From: Nannochloropsis salina CCMP1776
Lineage: Eukaryota; Sar; Eustigmatophyceae; Eustigmatales; Monodopsidaceae
Length of the DNA: 64,000 nt
Assembly (NCBI GenBank): GCA_004565275.1
Contig: SDOX01000192.1
Location: 18,441-82,440 of the forward strand
Direction of reading: 5' to 3'
Both the position numbers and the translations under genes were made by a program. Shown piece after piece: positions 19,360 through 31,516 of this stretch; position 1 is the stretch's first letter, and each line of letters starts with the position of its first letter. The notes under the pieces are model-generated. The model was not told where the DNA came from and made no database searches. It saw only the letters and a list, made by a program, of their open reading frames with translations.

Positions 19360-20706
19360 CTAACTCGCAATGGCATTACTGAAAGGTGGCAGAGAAACAG
19401 GAAAGGAGGCGCCCGAGGGTGGAGAGGATGGTTCCGACGCTGTGGTACATGTGCTCTTCACTAACGACACAAGCATCGAACGTCGCATGCATTCATTTTT
19501 CCTCCGTCTCGCACGTTCTTCCTCAACTCTTTCCTTCGCTCGAATGGTTTCAAAGTCTTCGATCTTCATGTCCCGCACAGCTTGCACCTCCTCAACAAGA
19601 TCTCGCCCGTTCCTCCTCTCGGTTTCCTCGCTCTCATCAGCAAACAATAAAGCGTGAAGAGCTTTGTGCAGATAGAAGCGCTGCCGCTTCAATATTTCCA
19701 ACTGCGCCTGAATATTTGCCGATTTGCTATCCAACTTGGCGGTTGTAAGCTTTGCTTTCTCGCACAGGATCCGCGTGGCCATAACATCCGCCTGCAAATG
19801 ACGGGCTTGGACGGCTGCCACGTTCGCCGTGTCGCTACTGCATTTTCTTCGACGGTTTTTATCCCCCGTCCGCCTTCTGTCTCCATGAGCCTTGTTATCA
19901 AGCTTGGTCGCTCCCGCCCTTTTTTGATCCACTTCCCGTCGAAAGCCGTTTCCAATTTTCCTGACTTGCGCGCGGCAATCGAGGACAGTAGTGGCCGTCC
20001 TGTCGCCCTTAATCCCAGCTCTCTTGGATGTTCTTGACTCTTTTAGCCCCTCTTCCACTGATTCAACGTTCAAATCACTCATTCGCCTCCCTGTGCTGGT
20101 TCCGTCCGTCAGCAAAGCTGCCATCGACCTCGACTCGTAGATGGCAGCGTCGAGACGATCCCTGCTTCGGGCTGGCCTCGGGCTGGCAGACCCGCTCGTG
20201 ACGTCAAAAGAAGTAGGGGAGCTGAACAAAGGGCAGGATGTCCTTGGTGAGGCCCCTGAAAGATAAAGCCGAGACTGGAGGAACCTTTCGTCTTCTCGCG
20301 CATTTCTGTCCTCACAAAGGCCCCCTGCTCCATAGTTCTTTCCCTTGAAGCCGCTTCCTGCAAACAGTGAGGATTGCTCCTGAGCCTGCAAAGACACAGG
20401 AGTATGACAGACGGATAGGGTATCTGCAAGCGGGTCCGTAACATTGATAATAGACGACATAGATCTGGGGGACGCCGAAGTTGACATCGAAGAGCATCTC
20501 GATGTAGGGGCATGCCATACCGAAATTCGATTGCTTTTGGAGGCCGCGTGGCTTTCAGCATTTTCCAACACAGAGCATGTAGAAATTGCTGACCGATGTA
20601 GGGTGCCAGGAGTATCTGTTGCCTCCGAGGCAAGATTATTCGTGGGTTTAGCCCGCGCCATGCGAAGTTCACAGCTCCGTGGAGACGGTGGTGACCTTTG
20701 CGACAT
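19360..20706 (-). CDS. Hypothetical coiled-coil protein (5' end uncertain)
   Basis: Not recognised. The frame runs from an ATG (complement of 20704-20706) to a stop at 19360, 448 residues. The first two-thirds are Ser/Arg/Thr-rich and probably disordered. The last third is helical: QARHLQADVMATRILCEKAKL, then LEILKRQRFYLHKALHALLF, then ERVEEERARRRKNEC, which suggests a coiled coil. The gene probably starts further upstream. The same frame is open back to about 20756. A separate open segment (complement of 20792-20915; SWEKEAKEPYSVSLKKVAEEQRKQELRAAG, split here for length) sits behind a TATAG acceptor and in front of a GTAAAC donor, as an internal exon would. Joining it directly would need a 35-nt intron, so I leave the 5' model open. 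Confidence 0.5.
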   Translation of the reverse strand: MSQRSPPSPRSCELRMARAKPTNNLASEATDTPGTLHRSAISTCSVLENAESHAASKSNRISVWHAPTSRCSSMSTSASPRSMSSIINVTDPLADTLSVCHTPVSLQAQEQSSLFAGSGFKGKNYGAGGLCEDRNAREDERFLQSRLYLSGASPRTSCPLFSSPTSFDVTSGSASPRPARSRDRLDAAIYESRSMAALLTDGTSTGRRMSDLNVESVEEGLKESRTSKRAGIKGDRTATTVLDCRAQVRKIGNGFRREVDQKRAGATKLDNKAHGDRRRTGDKNRRRKCSSDTANVAAVQARHLQADVMATRILCEKAKLTTAKLDSKSANIQAQLEILKRQRFYLHKALHALLFADESEETERRNGRDLVEEVQAVRDMKIEDFETIRAKERVEEERARRRKNECMRRSMLVSLVKSTCTTASEPSSPPSGASFPVSLPPFSNAIAS

Positions 20707-20915
20707 GGCTTTTGCGAGGACTCTGACCAAGACGACGTCGTTAGAAACAGAAAGCTCTTGAAAATCTGTCGAATATGGATTTCCTGTTTACCTGGACCGT
20801 GAGCAGTGACGAGGAAGGGCCCTGCAGCCCTCAATTCCTGCTTTCTTTGTTCTTCAGCTACCTTTTTCAGAGAGACACTGTAAGGTTCTTTTGCTTCCTT
20901 CTCCCAAGATAACAA

Positions 20916-22804
20916 CTATACACCTGGATATCAATCTATGAGCTCAGCAAGCTTGTGACTGGAAGGAAGGACGTCAAGCACGGCTTCGTTATAGCTGTAA
21001 TTTGTTCCATAGAGAAATGGGCCTGTTCTTGAGCATAAATTTGTATGTTTATTGCAGTGGCCTGTGGGCAACATTCCAACAGGCTAAAAATAGCACTATA
21101 TTTTCCTTTACGACAATTTTCTTGTTTTTCCTACTCTAAATGCGCTATCAAAGTGCATGGAAAGGTATCTGTGTTGCGGGTCTTCTTCCGTTGACTCCAG
21201 TAGTAAACGTCTTTCGGGCGAGATATTAGTTGAAGGGGGTGCGTCCACACCATAAGGCATCGGCACATAAATGCTTTAGGAAGCTCCAAATGTCACTTAC
21301 ATATTTAATTATGTTTTTTTTTTCCGACAGCGAGGAACCCTGGCGTTGTCAATTTTCGCGAGCAAGCATGTTTACAATTAACACGAACTCAAGATTTGAA
21401 ACATGTGTGTCATCCACGTTTAGTGCGTCTGCCATTACAGAGAAGAAAATAGAGTGTGTCCTTTTCACGGCTTATGATGCTACATGCCTTTAATTTATTC
21501 ACAGAGGGTTGTAGGAAGAGAAAAATTTGTTCGACAATCTGTCTTTTGGGATTTTGGACAAAATTAGATGCAGAAAGCTGCTGTGGCACACTTTTATAAT
21601 GTCCATCGAACGACTCCGGTAAGTATTTATCGTGTCGCAATTGTGGGTTGTAAGTGCTTCTTGTCGCCAAAAATGATTCGATCAAAATAACTCTGAGACT
21701 TCTTTCTTCAGAGTACATTATCGAAAGGATGAGGTACTCAGACATAACCCTACACAGCCCACAGGAGAATTCTTTAAAAGTGCGTACTCTCGCCAATGTT
21801 CATAGCCCCTCCAAGATGCCATACTTTAAGATTATCGTCAATCTTTAGCATTCACGTATAAAATCCTTACAATATACCGTATGGCATTAAAATTCGTCAC
21901 AGTTTTTGATATATTAGCAACATACACGGCATTGGCCTGACAGCTGCCTAGTTATTCTCTTTGCGTGTATACGTTACAAGGCAGTAAAAGACCTATATTT
22001 GATACGCAAATTTTTTAATGTACATTCATTATCATCGTATCACGAAACAGATCTTTTCAAAATGGGGGTTTCCGAAGAAAGAGTCACGTCTAAGTTACAT
22101 GTAACGAAGCATCAGTCACATTCGCTCTATCAACTTTTAATCTCACTGCCCTTTTCCCGTTATAGTTGAAAATGCAGCAAATACTTCTTGATTGTACAAG
22201 CTGTCATGAAGTGGCCATGACCGCTATCGGGAAAGATGTTGCACTCCTGATCGATCAAACCAATGCCCTCGGCCATAGCTTGAGTGAGCAGGAAACAGAG
22301 AGATATGTTTCTGGAAGTTTCGATAAGTCCTTACGCAGCCCCACTTATTGATTAATTGGGAATTGAGTTGTACATTCCCCTGAGCACTGGGTGTCATTGC
22401 TGTGCACGTGGCGTTTCCGTGGATTTCGCATGAGATTCAGGGACGAGGAAAGAGACCCGGATGTAGAGATGGAAGACACCACATAGGCATCTGTGAAAGA
22501 GAACATGTGTGGGAGGACGAAGATGAAATATGGGATGATCCTGCTGGCCGATGTCGAATAGTGCAAATGCCAACTTCATTATTCATGGCTCTACTATACC
22601 TTGTACAGTGAGATTTAACCTAGAGAGTCTGCAACAAGGAGTTGCGAGCTCACGCCCTCTCCCTCACTCCCTGGAAAAAATCCCAAAAGTGACAATTTGC
22701 CCGAAAAGAGCTTGACGATAGGAAGACAAAACTGACAGCAATATTATGACACAGTAGTACGCACTCGATAGGATATCTTGCGAGGAGTACGACCGGGTGC
22801 AGGG
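20916..22804. other. AT-rich intergenic region, about 1.9 kb
   Basis: Contains poly-T runs (21311-21321) and only short open frames without recognisable content. It may hide the first exon of the minus-strand coiled-coil gene; it includes the promoter of FIP1 at its right end. Confidence 0.4.
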
Positions 22805-25491
22805 ATGCCATCAACGCGGGCATCAGCGCTGTCCACAAGCGCGAGGTATGAAAGAGAGAGAGCTTGTCCTGGACGCGCCGGGCCGGGTTATGCTTACTCA
22901 TCTTTTCCTTCGCTTGCTGTTTCTCAAATGCAGCAGTGGAAGCACTGTGCCATCTGTCATCGAGGAGGAAAATGGCTCCAAACCTCTCGTTTCTGCGCAA
23001 GCTAAGGTCATTACCCAGAGACGAGCTTCCAAGAGACGGGCCTTGGAGACAAAGAAATCCCAGGATGATGGAGAGAAGGACCTACTGGATGTAGTACCGC
23101 TACCTGCAGTGCCTTCCCTTTTCCCCGTTCTGGACGCTCACGGAAACGATGAGGAGGAGGAAGATGAAGAGAGCACAGACGAAGAGGAGGAAGAGGAGGA
23201 GGAGGAAAGCGACGATGACATCACACTTGTCATGACGGGCCCTCCACGGTACAGAGCATTTGCCAACAAGTACATAAGACCAGGTTTAGAAGGGGCCACA
23301 GGCGTGGCAGATGCAGAGGGAGGAGGGGCGGGGGGTCAAGACAAGGCCCCCGGGGAGGCCAACGAGGGGGATGAGGACAAGGAGGAGGAAGCGGCCGAGG
23401 CCCGGTAGGTATTTGTGGAGGCCCTGCTCATTGTCGGCTTTACCAATTTTGTTGTAGGAGGCCTAATGTGGACCTGCGATGACGCTCTTTCTTTGACAGG
23501 CGGCGGGCTTTGGCCTGGGAGGGCTTTGGGGCAGACGAGGAGGAAGGAAAGGAAAGCGGGGTGGCGGGCGAGGAGGAAGCGGACATGTTCACGAACCCCT
23601 TGAAGCATCCAGGTACATGAGAGGCAATCGATGAATTCGGTGTTCATGTGTGTGTGTGCGTAATGAATTTTCGCTTCAGAGCCGGACCGTCTTGCTCGGG
23701 CACAGCAGCACTCGAAGCCACTGACATTCTTCTTCCTTCCCTTCCTCTACCACGTCCATCGCCCCACTGACACACCCCTTCCCTCCCTTCCTCTTCCACT
23801 CCCTTCTCTCCTCTCTCAGCCATCCGCACCTACACCCAGGACTTCAAGGACGAGGATTTCCCGCCCACGGACCAGCTGCGTCTCCGCTTTAAGCGCACAG
23901 CCTTTGACATCGACATCACCACCGTGGAGGAGAAGGGTTGGAACCGGACGGGGGCCTCCGCGGCTGACTACTTCAACTACGGCTTCGTGGAGGAGAGCTG
24001 GGCGGTGCGTTGGCTGTGGGGGTTGGGCAGATGGCGCCCTGGGTCTCGGAGCCTCTCTGTCCTCGTCGTCCGCCTCCTCTCTCCGTCTTAGAAACCCCTC
24101 CCCGACTTCCGTTCTTGTGCATGTCTCCCATGCCCTCTGCTCTCTGGCCCATGTTCCTCCCACCCCTCTCGCTCCGTCATTCTTCCTTTATGAATCTCTA
24201 GCCCCCTCCCCCCCCCCTCCTCCTCCCTTCCCAGTTGTACTCGGAGAAACAGATCCGTCTCCGCTGGCTCGCCCAAAAGAAGGACGCTCAGACAGCGCAA
24301 GAGGAAGAGAAGCTGTTGGCTTCCCTCCTGGAGGCGCAGGCAGCGGAGGGACGGAAGTACGAGGAGGAAGAGGAAGCCGAGTGGGGGGGGAAGGAGGAGC
24401 CCCCGCCGGATGGACAGGTGGAGGCTGCAGGGGATTACCCCCCGCCTCCACCGTTTCCTCCCCCTCCCCGCGGCACGCCACCAGGGATGATGGAGCAAGA
24501 GATGGGAGAGGGTATGCCTCCTTATCCCGACGAACCGCCAGGTGAGCCTGGGATGGCGGGTTGGGGGGGGAGGGGGCGAGGAAGGGGGAGTGCGGAGGGT
24601 ATCTTTATTTGGATGCCTCTCGATGTATGTTTTTGACGTGTATTGGTTGGTTCCTGTCGTCTCCAACGCGGCTCTCATGATCTCTCCGTCGCACAGGATA
24701 CCCTCCGGCGTGGCAAAGGGATGGTCCCAACAGCCCCCCCCTCCATGCTCCCTTTCCTCCATGGCAGCAGCCGCGCCATGACGGTCCACCGCCTCCCTTC
24801 CATGTAGGAGGGAGGGGAGGACGAGGCTACGGACGGGGCGGGAGGGGAGGGAGGGGTGGAGGACGTTTTTTCGAAGATGACTGGCAGGGGCGGGGACGCG
24901 GTGGGCGAGGGCCAGGGCGGGGCTTGCCTCCGCCGCACGCCTTTGGAGGCCCGCCGTTCCCTCCCCGAGGCTTTCCACCGGCGCAGCATTTCCATGAGGG
25001 AGGGAGAGAAGGAGGTTTGGATGGCTTCTTCCCGCCTCCGCGCGGCCCCCCCATTCCGAGGGGAGGACAGACGGGGAGGGGAGAGAGGAGAGGGAAGGGA
25101 GTCTTTCATGCGCGGACCGGGTGGCGGATCGGAGGAAGGGGAGCGGGAGAGGATGAATCGGAGAGAGAGGGATGGTAGGAACTATGGCAGCAGAGAGATA
25201 GGATTTGAGAGAGACAGACGAGGAGGAGGAGGAGGAGGAGGAGGAGGAGGGGGAGGAGGAGGAGGGGGAATGGAGGATGACCGGTCGATCTCTTCGCGCA
25301 GTAGTGGGGGAAATAGGGAGAAAGAAAGGGGAGATAGAGAAAGGAAACGTGGTAGGAGTCGAAGCCGTAGTCAGGACAGCCACGTGTCGGGTGCAGGTCG
25401 TGGGCGGGAGAGAAGAGGGGAGAGGGAGAGTGGGAGGGGGCGAGATGCTCGATGGGGGCGTGAGGACGACTGGAAACGAATGCGTCGATGA
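22805..25491 (+). CDS. FIP1: FIP1-like pre-mRNA 3'-end processing factor (CPSF subunit)
   Basis: FIP1 links poly(A) polymerase to the cleavage/polyadenylation complex in the nucleus. Exons 22805-22845, 22934-23404, 23500-23612, 23820-24004 and 24235-24541, plus a last exon from 24697; phases agree through the first five introns. Exon 4 ends and exon 5 begins within the diagnostic FIP1 motif: VEEKGWNRTGASAADYFNYG, then FVEESW, then LYSEKQIRLRW across the splice. Upstream, a Glu/Asp-rich acidic region (nt 23148-23220) precedes MTGPPRYRAFANKYIRPG. Downstream comes a Pro-rich segment and then an RGG-rich segment. In the last exon, frame 3 stops at 25176-25178, but frame 1 carries the expected RD/RS-type tail (DRERKRGRSRSRSQD, ending DDWKRMRR at 25491). 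A single-base length error near 25046-25052 would join them. Confidence 0.85.
25046..25052 (+). other. Probable frame change at a seven-C run in the last FIP1 exon
   Basis: The frame used up to here gives a Pro/Gly/Arg-rich segment that stops at 25178. The next frame gives a long Arg/Asp/Ser tail typical of FIP1, up to 25491. The exact position is inferred; the C run is the best candidate in the overlap 24856-25178. Confidence 0.45.
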
Positions 25492-26312
25492 CATCCGAAG
25501 TTGAATTAATAAATTCTTGCCTAACTCTTACTTGGAGTGAACTGGCTTTATTTCCGAAATGCTTTGTGCACAAATCTATCCACATTGTGCAGAACATCTG
25601 ATTGCGACATGCACATGCCGGATTTTTTTGGGAGACCATTGTCGGCTTTAGTAACCACTCAAGCTTTGCTGTCAAAAGGATGCTGAATCTTCGAAACAAA
25701 ATGCCTGATAGCATGTTCGTCGGGGGATCTTTTCGCGATGAAGGCCCGCAAAAACCGTTTTTTACACATGAAATTTTTGAATTCCTCGGCAGCCGTTGCG
25801 AAATTTGCGGTGGCCGCCTCGTTCCTGTTCTTAGGGCCGTGGTCGTGCGCACCTTTGACGTTTTTCTGTTCAGTTATGGATGGATCACTTGCTATATCAT
25901 GTCAATTTATGATACATGTATGGTAAGGACAGTAGCGAACTTCTTTTTCACTATGTAGATAAATACCTTTCTGTCCTTCCGACCCGTGTGGCGATGCTTG
26001 AACATAGAAGAGCGGCACATATGCGTAGTGACCGATCTCCAAACTAGCGGTGTCCAAAGTATACTGCCTAACTCATTATACTTATGAGTAACGAGAAGGA
26101 ACTTCATTGAACTTCTTCGTTGTACCCTCTGAGCCGTAGTACTCTTTTTGACCAAGCAAAAGCTTAAACACTCCCTCGATATTCGCCCGTGCTAACGCTT
26201 GATTCATAGGTGTCCAACTTTCATATATACACGTACACAAGGTCGAATATTAAAGTCTTAATAGGTTGTGGTTATATGCACAAATACCTTGTGCGTCTCG
26301 GAGGGACAGACA
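25492..26312. other. Intergenic region
   Basis: Holds the 3' flank of FIP1 (AATAAA at 25508-25513) and the promoter of the next plus-strand gene. Short open frames only. Confidence 0.45.
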
Positions 26313-27638
26313 ATGATGGCAGACAATGATCAAGATCGACGCTCCATGGTAGCAGGTTTCGATTTTCCTGTCGCAGGAGACAAGAGAAAAGGACCAAGCC
26401 GACGGACTACCCCTAAAAGCTGTAATGAGAACAAAGAGCACGCCATAATTTGTGCGTCCCAGAGGATGTGTGAACAGGGAAATCATCCCGCAATGCCCCT
26501 CAAGCTCGGTTGCTTAGTTCAACCTCAGCGACATCAGCAGCTAGGAAGTCCCATTTCCGCACATGCAGTCAACAGTACACGGAATAATGGCATACACAGG
26601 CCATACCACCCGACGCATCGCCGAGGAGGCGGTGGATTGGTGTTGCCGGAGTATTACGAGGGTGGCAGAAGGATGGAGGTAGAAGGCTTTGGCTCCTGCC
26701 CTGGGAGCCCCGCCCTCCCATCTTCGTCGCTAGGAGATCTAGCGAGCGAAGCACCAGTCTCTACCGTCGCAGCAGTAGGTTCGCTTCCTTCGTACCAGTC
26801 CAGATATCGACGTCCACAACCGCGCATTGGCCAAGGACGTTATCAGCCTCCAGCTTCGGCCCTTGCCCGCACAGCTTCTGGAGATTGGCGCTCAACCTAC
26901 CCGGAAAGAGGAGAGGCGGAACCGCTCATCTCGCCTTTGACCTCCCCGACAGCATCGGAGGGTTCGAGTGACTCAGTTGACGACGGGGGGGATATCGTAG
27001 GGCGGGAGTCGGTTTCGTGGGAGCTGAGAGGGAAAGGCCCCCGCCTGCCGGACATGCAGCGTGTGCTCTCGGTCGACTCACAAAAAGTGCTCAGCGACCA
27101 GGAGCGACGTCACTCACGACAACAACGCAAACGCACGCGTGTCGGTGGGTGGAAACCGCTTGAGGAGCTAGCGACGGAGGACATGGACATGGACGGTGCA
27201 CACGTCCAACCGCAGGGAAAGGATGGGCCCCATCTCTCGAGCTATTTGTTTGGGCAGGCATTGACGACGAAGGAAATCATTACTCGACGGCAAGAACACC
27301 AGCACGTGGAAGAGCTGAAGCGGCAGAAGCGGCTGAGGGAGCACGAACATGAGCAGCTGGCTATCAGGACGGCGAGCCTCTTCTTGTCCGCCAAACCCGC
27401 GACATCTTCAATCTCATGCTGCATTCCTGATATGGATCGTAAGAAACAGGAACGACCGCAATTGCAAGAACAGATTCAATGCGCGAGATCGTCTAGAAGC
27501 GGGGTCGAGACTTGGCAAGGGAACGAGGAACGGGTCGGGGAGGGAATCTCCCAGGGCACCCTTCCTTCTAGCCACAGTGGTATCGAGGCATTCAATTTAA
27601 GCAATACCAAGGATAAGATATTTCCAGCAGCAGGGTGA
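26313..27638 (+). CDS. Hypothetical protein with C-terminal helical segment
   Basis: Not recognised. The frame opens at 26268 without an ATG; the first ATG is at 26313 (a double ATG), giving 441 residues to the stop at 27638. It is mostly polar and Ser/Arg/Gly-rich, and probably disordered. A conserved-looking block follows residue 260 (LRGKGPRLPDMQRVLSVDSQ, then HSRQQRKRTRVGGWKPLEEL). A strongly helical basic/acidic stretch comes next: TKEIITRRQEHQHVEELKRQ, then KRLREHEHEQLAIRTASLFL. There are no membrane helices or targeting sequence. Single exon. Arg-rich patches (RQQRKRTR) could be nuclear localisation signals. Function unknown. Confidence 0.55.
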   Translation: MMADNDQDRRSMVAGFDFPVAGDKRKGPSRRTTPKSCNENKEHAIICASQRMCEQGNHPAMPLKLGCLVQPQRHQQLGSPISAHAVNSTRNNGIHRPYHPTHRRGGGGLVLPEYYEGGRRMEVEGFGSCPGSPALPSSSLGDLASEAPVSTVAAVGSLPSYQSRYRRPQPRIGQGRYQPPASALARTASGDWRSTYPERGEAEPLISPLTSPTASEGSSDSVDDGGDIVGRESVSWELRGKGPRLPDMQRVLSVDSQKVLSDQERRHSRQQRKRTRVGGWKPLEELATEDMDMDGAHVQPQGKDGPHLSSYLFGQALTTKEIITRRQEHQHVEELKRQKRLREHEHEQLAIRTASLFLSAKPATSSISCCIPDMDRKKQERPQLQEQIQCARSSRSGVETWQGNEERVGEGISQGTLPSSHSGIEAFNLSNTKDKIFPAAG

Positions 27639-29092
27639 GGAATGGCCTTGATAGGAGTCAAAAGCGGTGGGAGGCGTATAGAATGATAGAAAAACATGCA
27701 ATGGCTTTTGAAATGGTTTTTGTAAAGTGCAATGTAGACTTCTTTCCAACTCCAATTGAATAAAGGCGTGGAGGAGAAAGACTCGAATTGAATGTGGTAA
27801 TTATGTGGAGAAGAGAGAAAGACAGAGAATCATGCAGACACGTATCTTTCTTGAACGGCACGAATAAGAGTGTGCGCTGGAGGAGGAGACAAGCTCGGGA
27901 GAAGAAAGATAAGTATATGGGCATATGAGCGTCTCAATCGAATGCTTCAATAGAGGGAAAGAGCTTCTTGGTAGTGAATTAATGTCCCGTGCAAGTGCAC
28001 ACAAGGGCTTTTAGGTGCAATTGGAAGTTAGATGTCAACATACCAGATGTCAATATATCAGGAGCATCAGGATCCTCTAAAACAAATAAGTAACGGTGCT
28101 GAAGCAGGATTACGCAGGAGGAAATAGAATGAGTGGTAAAAACGAATGATGAAGACTTTTTAAATGCGCGCGAGGTTCTTTCATGTTCATTTCTTGATAC
28201 GAGCTGTGTGTATTGAAAACGTGATGGGCCCTACAGGGGGGAACCATGGGCCGATATGGCCGCGAACACCGAGGGCATAAAAGGTTCCGGAAACACGTGT
28301 CTAACACCCTTGCCGCACTTGTCATGAAGTTCTAAGCCTTATTTGGCGGGATGTAGATATTCATGTCCGCCTTTCCTTCTTCTCGCAAAGCATCATCTTC
28401 TGGCCAACATCACCAAGCAACGGCGACACATGACGTATCTTAATGTTAACCCTGGCCACTCCGCGAAACTACTTTTCTGAGCTTTATCGAATTACTTCAG
28501 TATATCAGAGGTACTATGGTTCCCAATGATATTAATTTCAGTACCAAATCAATGAGATACGACCTATTGTCGCATTAAAAACGAAGATGTAGGTACATAA
28601 GCACGCGGCGCCGTCACGGGACAGAAGGAAAGGATACGTACCGTTCGTTGTACTATGTCCTTAGTCTTCGTTCCTAAATCCCTTGCCATTATAAACTATC
28701 CACTCCCGCAGCTTCTAAGAGACGATGATGCACCATCTTGTCTGCATGATGCTGCTTACAACAATAGCTCTCATTCCTGGCAATGCTTTTTTTCTTTCCC
28801 ATCGAATGAGGTACGGAGGGAGGGGAGGTTGGACGTGCAGATGCTTTAATGTTTACGTGGCAAACAAAACACATCGTAATCATCAATCACATACCATTTT
28901 CCTTAAACATATGACGTGAAGGAAAGTGAGCTGGAATTTGCACGTCGCCAAGACTGGGATCAGTGGTACGGAAAAAATGACCCTGGAAGCATAAATTTAT
29001 GCCAATCTTTTTATGTCCTCCTGTACCGTGTCCTAAATTTCTCTGTCTCAATCATCTCATTTCTTCTCTTTCTCCCCTTTACTCATGTAGCC
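27639..29092. other. Intergenic region, about 1.45 kb
   Basis: AT-rich with purine-rich patches; no open frame that I would support. The right end is the promoter or leader of the seven-exon gene, and a pyrimidine-rich stretch ending CATGTAG at 29082-29090 could be a 3' splice site for a non-coding or short first exon. Confidence 0.4.
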
Positions 29093-30972
29093 ATGCCCTT
29101 GAAGGTCGACCCAAAGGTCGTGCCCGTTATTTACGAGGGACCAAAGGCAGAGGGCGGGGAGGTCAAAAGGGAGGTGGGCGCTATTTTGGAAGAATACATG
29201 CTGGCTTTGGTATGTTAACTGCAGGAAGGAATACAGCAATCGTGTAGGTGATACAATGTTTATCTTCTTTGACATAATTGTTCCCATCCTCCTCGAATAG
29301 GAGGTCGGGCCTTCGACCCTCCTCCCCGACGAGCGGGGACTTTACATCCGTCTCATCGGCAAGGACGTGGAGGAGGCCACCGTGGAATGGGGCTCCATCT
29401 TGTGCGGATATGGAGAAGGGAGCATGGAGGCATCGCCTGGTGAAGGAGACAAGAGTGTCCTCTTCTCCCTCCCCTCCGCCGAAGCCGCCGTGTTTTATAA
29501 CAAGGAGGTGAGTGTTGAAGGAAGGGACCTGCAGGGAGGCTTGGCTTGTCGCGCTTGGGAGGACAAGGAGGGGTCTCAGGGGATATGCGAGGCAGTCCGC
29601 TTGCAGGAGAGGTCAGGGTTCGAGAAAGTGAGCTGCGGGCTGGCATGGGCCTTCTCGACGGCTAAGCGGTGCTTTTCCCTCCCCGTCATGTAGCTCGTGC
29701 CCATCTTCGAGGTGCTCGCGGACCTCCCGGACGGGACGGGCCTCCAAGGGTAGGTGAAAAGGAGGGGGATGGCGAGGAAGGGAGCATGGGCAGGGCTTGA
29801 GTGGAACGTCAGAGGTTCTTGTCGGCCCTCTCTGAATGGAAATGACTGGATGCATCGCCTGACACGCGGCGGTGTCCACTGTTGCCCGCCCCTCGAATCT
29901 CCCCTACCAGGCACAGCGTCACCGTGGGGGCGAGGGGGGGAATTGAGCTAGTACCTCTCACGGATGAAAAGAGGTGCGCACGTTACAGGCCTTTGCCCTC
30001 GTCTTCTCCCCTCTCGTGTCTCTTCCTTCCCTTCCCCTCCTTCGAGTGTTTTCGCCTGTCTTTCACCCCACGCCCCGGCTTTACCCTCGGTCTTCTCACC
30101 TCTTAGACGACGCTTATGGCTTAATTTCGATCCTTGCTTCACACTTAAGTTTCTCTTTTGTCTTATATATTTAAGTCTTATATCCCAGGCGTGTGCTCAC
30201 AGTGACTGCCTTGCTTTCTCCCTCTCATTTTTCACTTTTCCGCGTCCCACTCCCACTCGATTTCCTCCTCCAAGCTATTTCGTGCCCAAAGCGGGCCTTC
30301 CTGCCAAAGCGGCCTTTATCGGGCTTTTCGCCAACGACCTCGCCATCGGAGGTCCATCGGCCCCTGCAACCAAGGAGGAATACGAAGAAGCCTCAGGTGC
30401 TCGCACAGGGGGAAGACTCGGAGGGAGAAAGGGAAAAAAGGGTAGAGCTACACTTGTTTCCTCCCTCTGTTTGTGATTTCTCTGTATTCTTCCTTCTTAT
30501 CAGTAATATACGCGCAGTGTAAGTACTGAGGACGGGGACCCTGGTCGTCTTCCTGGCTCCTTTTCTTTCCTCCTTTCCTCTCGCAGATCAGAAGAATATC
30601 GCAGCCTTGGTTTGGCGCGTCGTCTATGATAAAGAAAAGGGAATGGTGGTTCCCTCCAGACCTGTTGTAACGTTCGGGTGAGGGCCAAACCAGAGGCCAG
30701 AAAGGATTTCTAGTTGTGTCATGAGAGCAACTGTTACATCGTCGAGCGGAAACGACGATGCCTCTGTCTCTGTACAGCAGTTTTGTGTGATGTATGTTTG
30801 TTTTCCTTTCAAGGGCGAAGACCACTTCTCTTGCCAAATACCTTTCTTTTCATCTATTTTTCGGTACATTTGCAGGCGCTCGATTACCTTCAAAAACAAG
30901 GAGCCCATGGAGGTAGGGCTGAGGTACGGGTGGCGCTTTTGGGAGGGCATGGAGGAGAAATACAAAAACTGA
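29093..30972 (+). CDS. Hypothetical soluble protein, seven exons
   Basis: Family not recognised. Exons 29093-29209, 29301-29507, 29694-29749, 29911-29973, 30275-30396, 30587-30677 and 30876-30972. All introns are GT-AG, phases are continuous, and the total is 753 nt (250 residues plus stop), which strongly supports the model. The protein starts MPLKVDPKVVPVIYEGPKAE and is a mixed alpha/beta sequence without membrane helices or low complexity. Notable stretches are ERGLYIRLIGKDVEEATVEW, HSVTVGARGGIELVPL, KAAFIGLFANDLAIGGP, ALVWRVVYDKEKGMVVPSRP, and a C-terminus VGLRYGWRFWEGMEEKYKN. It looks like a folded domain with many beta strands. The ATG at 29093 has a favourable AGCC context. An upstream exon remains possible. 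Confidence 0.7.
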
Positions 30973-31516
30973 ATCAATGACTAAGGGGAAAATCCAACAA
31001 CTGATTCGATGACCAAGAAGTCGAAATGAAAGATCAGGATTGGTCTGGTACAACAGACGTGAAAGACTTAAAAAGTACAACTTTTCCAAAAGCTTCATGT
31101 ATGTTCTAATTCGCTGCTTGTATGTATCGTATCCTGCTCGATGAAAATGACGTGCTTGAAAGTGTGTCATGTCATAGGATTAATATCTTGCTGCTTATTC
31201 CCCGGACCACTGAAAGTTGTCTTGCGGCGATTTGTTGCGCATCAATATTTTTTCACCACCAAGAATGCATTTCATCAAATATATATACATGTACATGATA
31301 CGTGTCTGCATACATGTGAAAGATGGCACCAAGCGAAGCTATTGAACCCTCATACCAGTCCAGTCAGACACCTATAGATAGATGTTAAAGGGTCCAAAAT
31401 CTTTCTGCCGTAACCGCTGTCTGGCGTCCGACGTGTGGGTCTCGGTGGGGTTTCGCCTACCCGGATGTACGACAAGTACTGACAACAATCGCCTCGGCGT
31501 TCCTACTGCCCCCAAA
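30973..31516. other. Intergenic region between tandem plus-strand genes
   Basis: AT-rich, with TATATATACATGTACATG near 31280. Nothing coding is supported. Confidence 0.45.

Noticed and set aside
20757-20791. 35-nt GT-AG interval that would join two frames of the coiled-coil orphan
   Set aside because: Much shorter than any other intron modelled here; kept only as a note on an uncertain 5' end.
24088-25494. 468-codon minus-strand frame opposite FIP1
   Set aside because: Mirror of Gly/Arg-rich FIP1 codons, Ser/Pro/Leu runs only; FIP1 motif and splice sites fix the plus strand.
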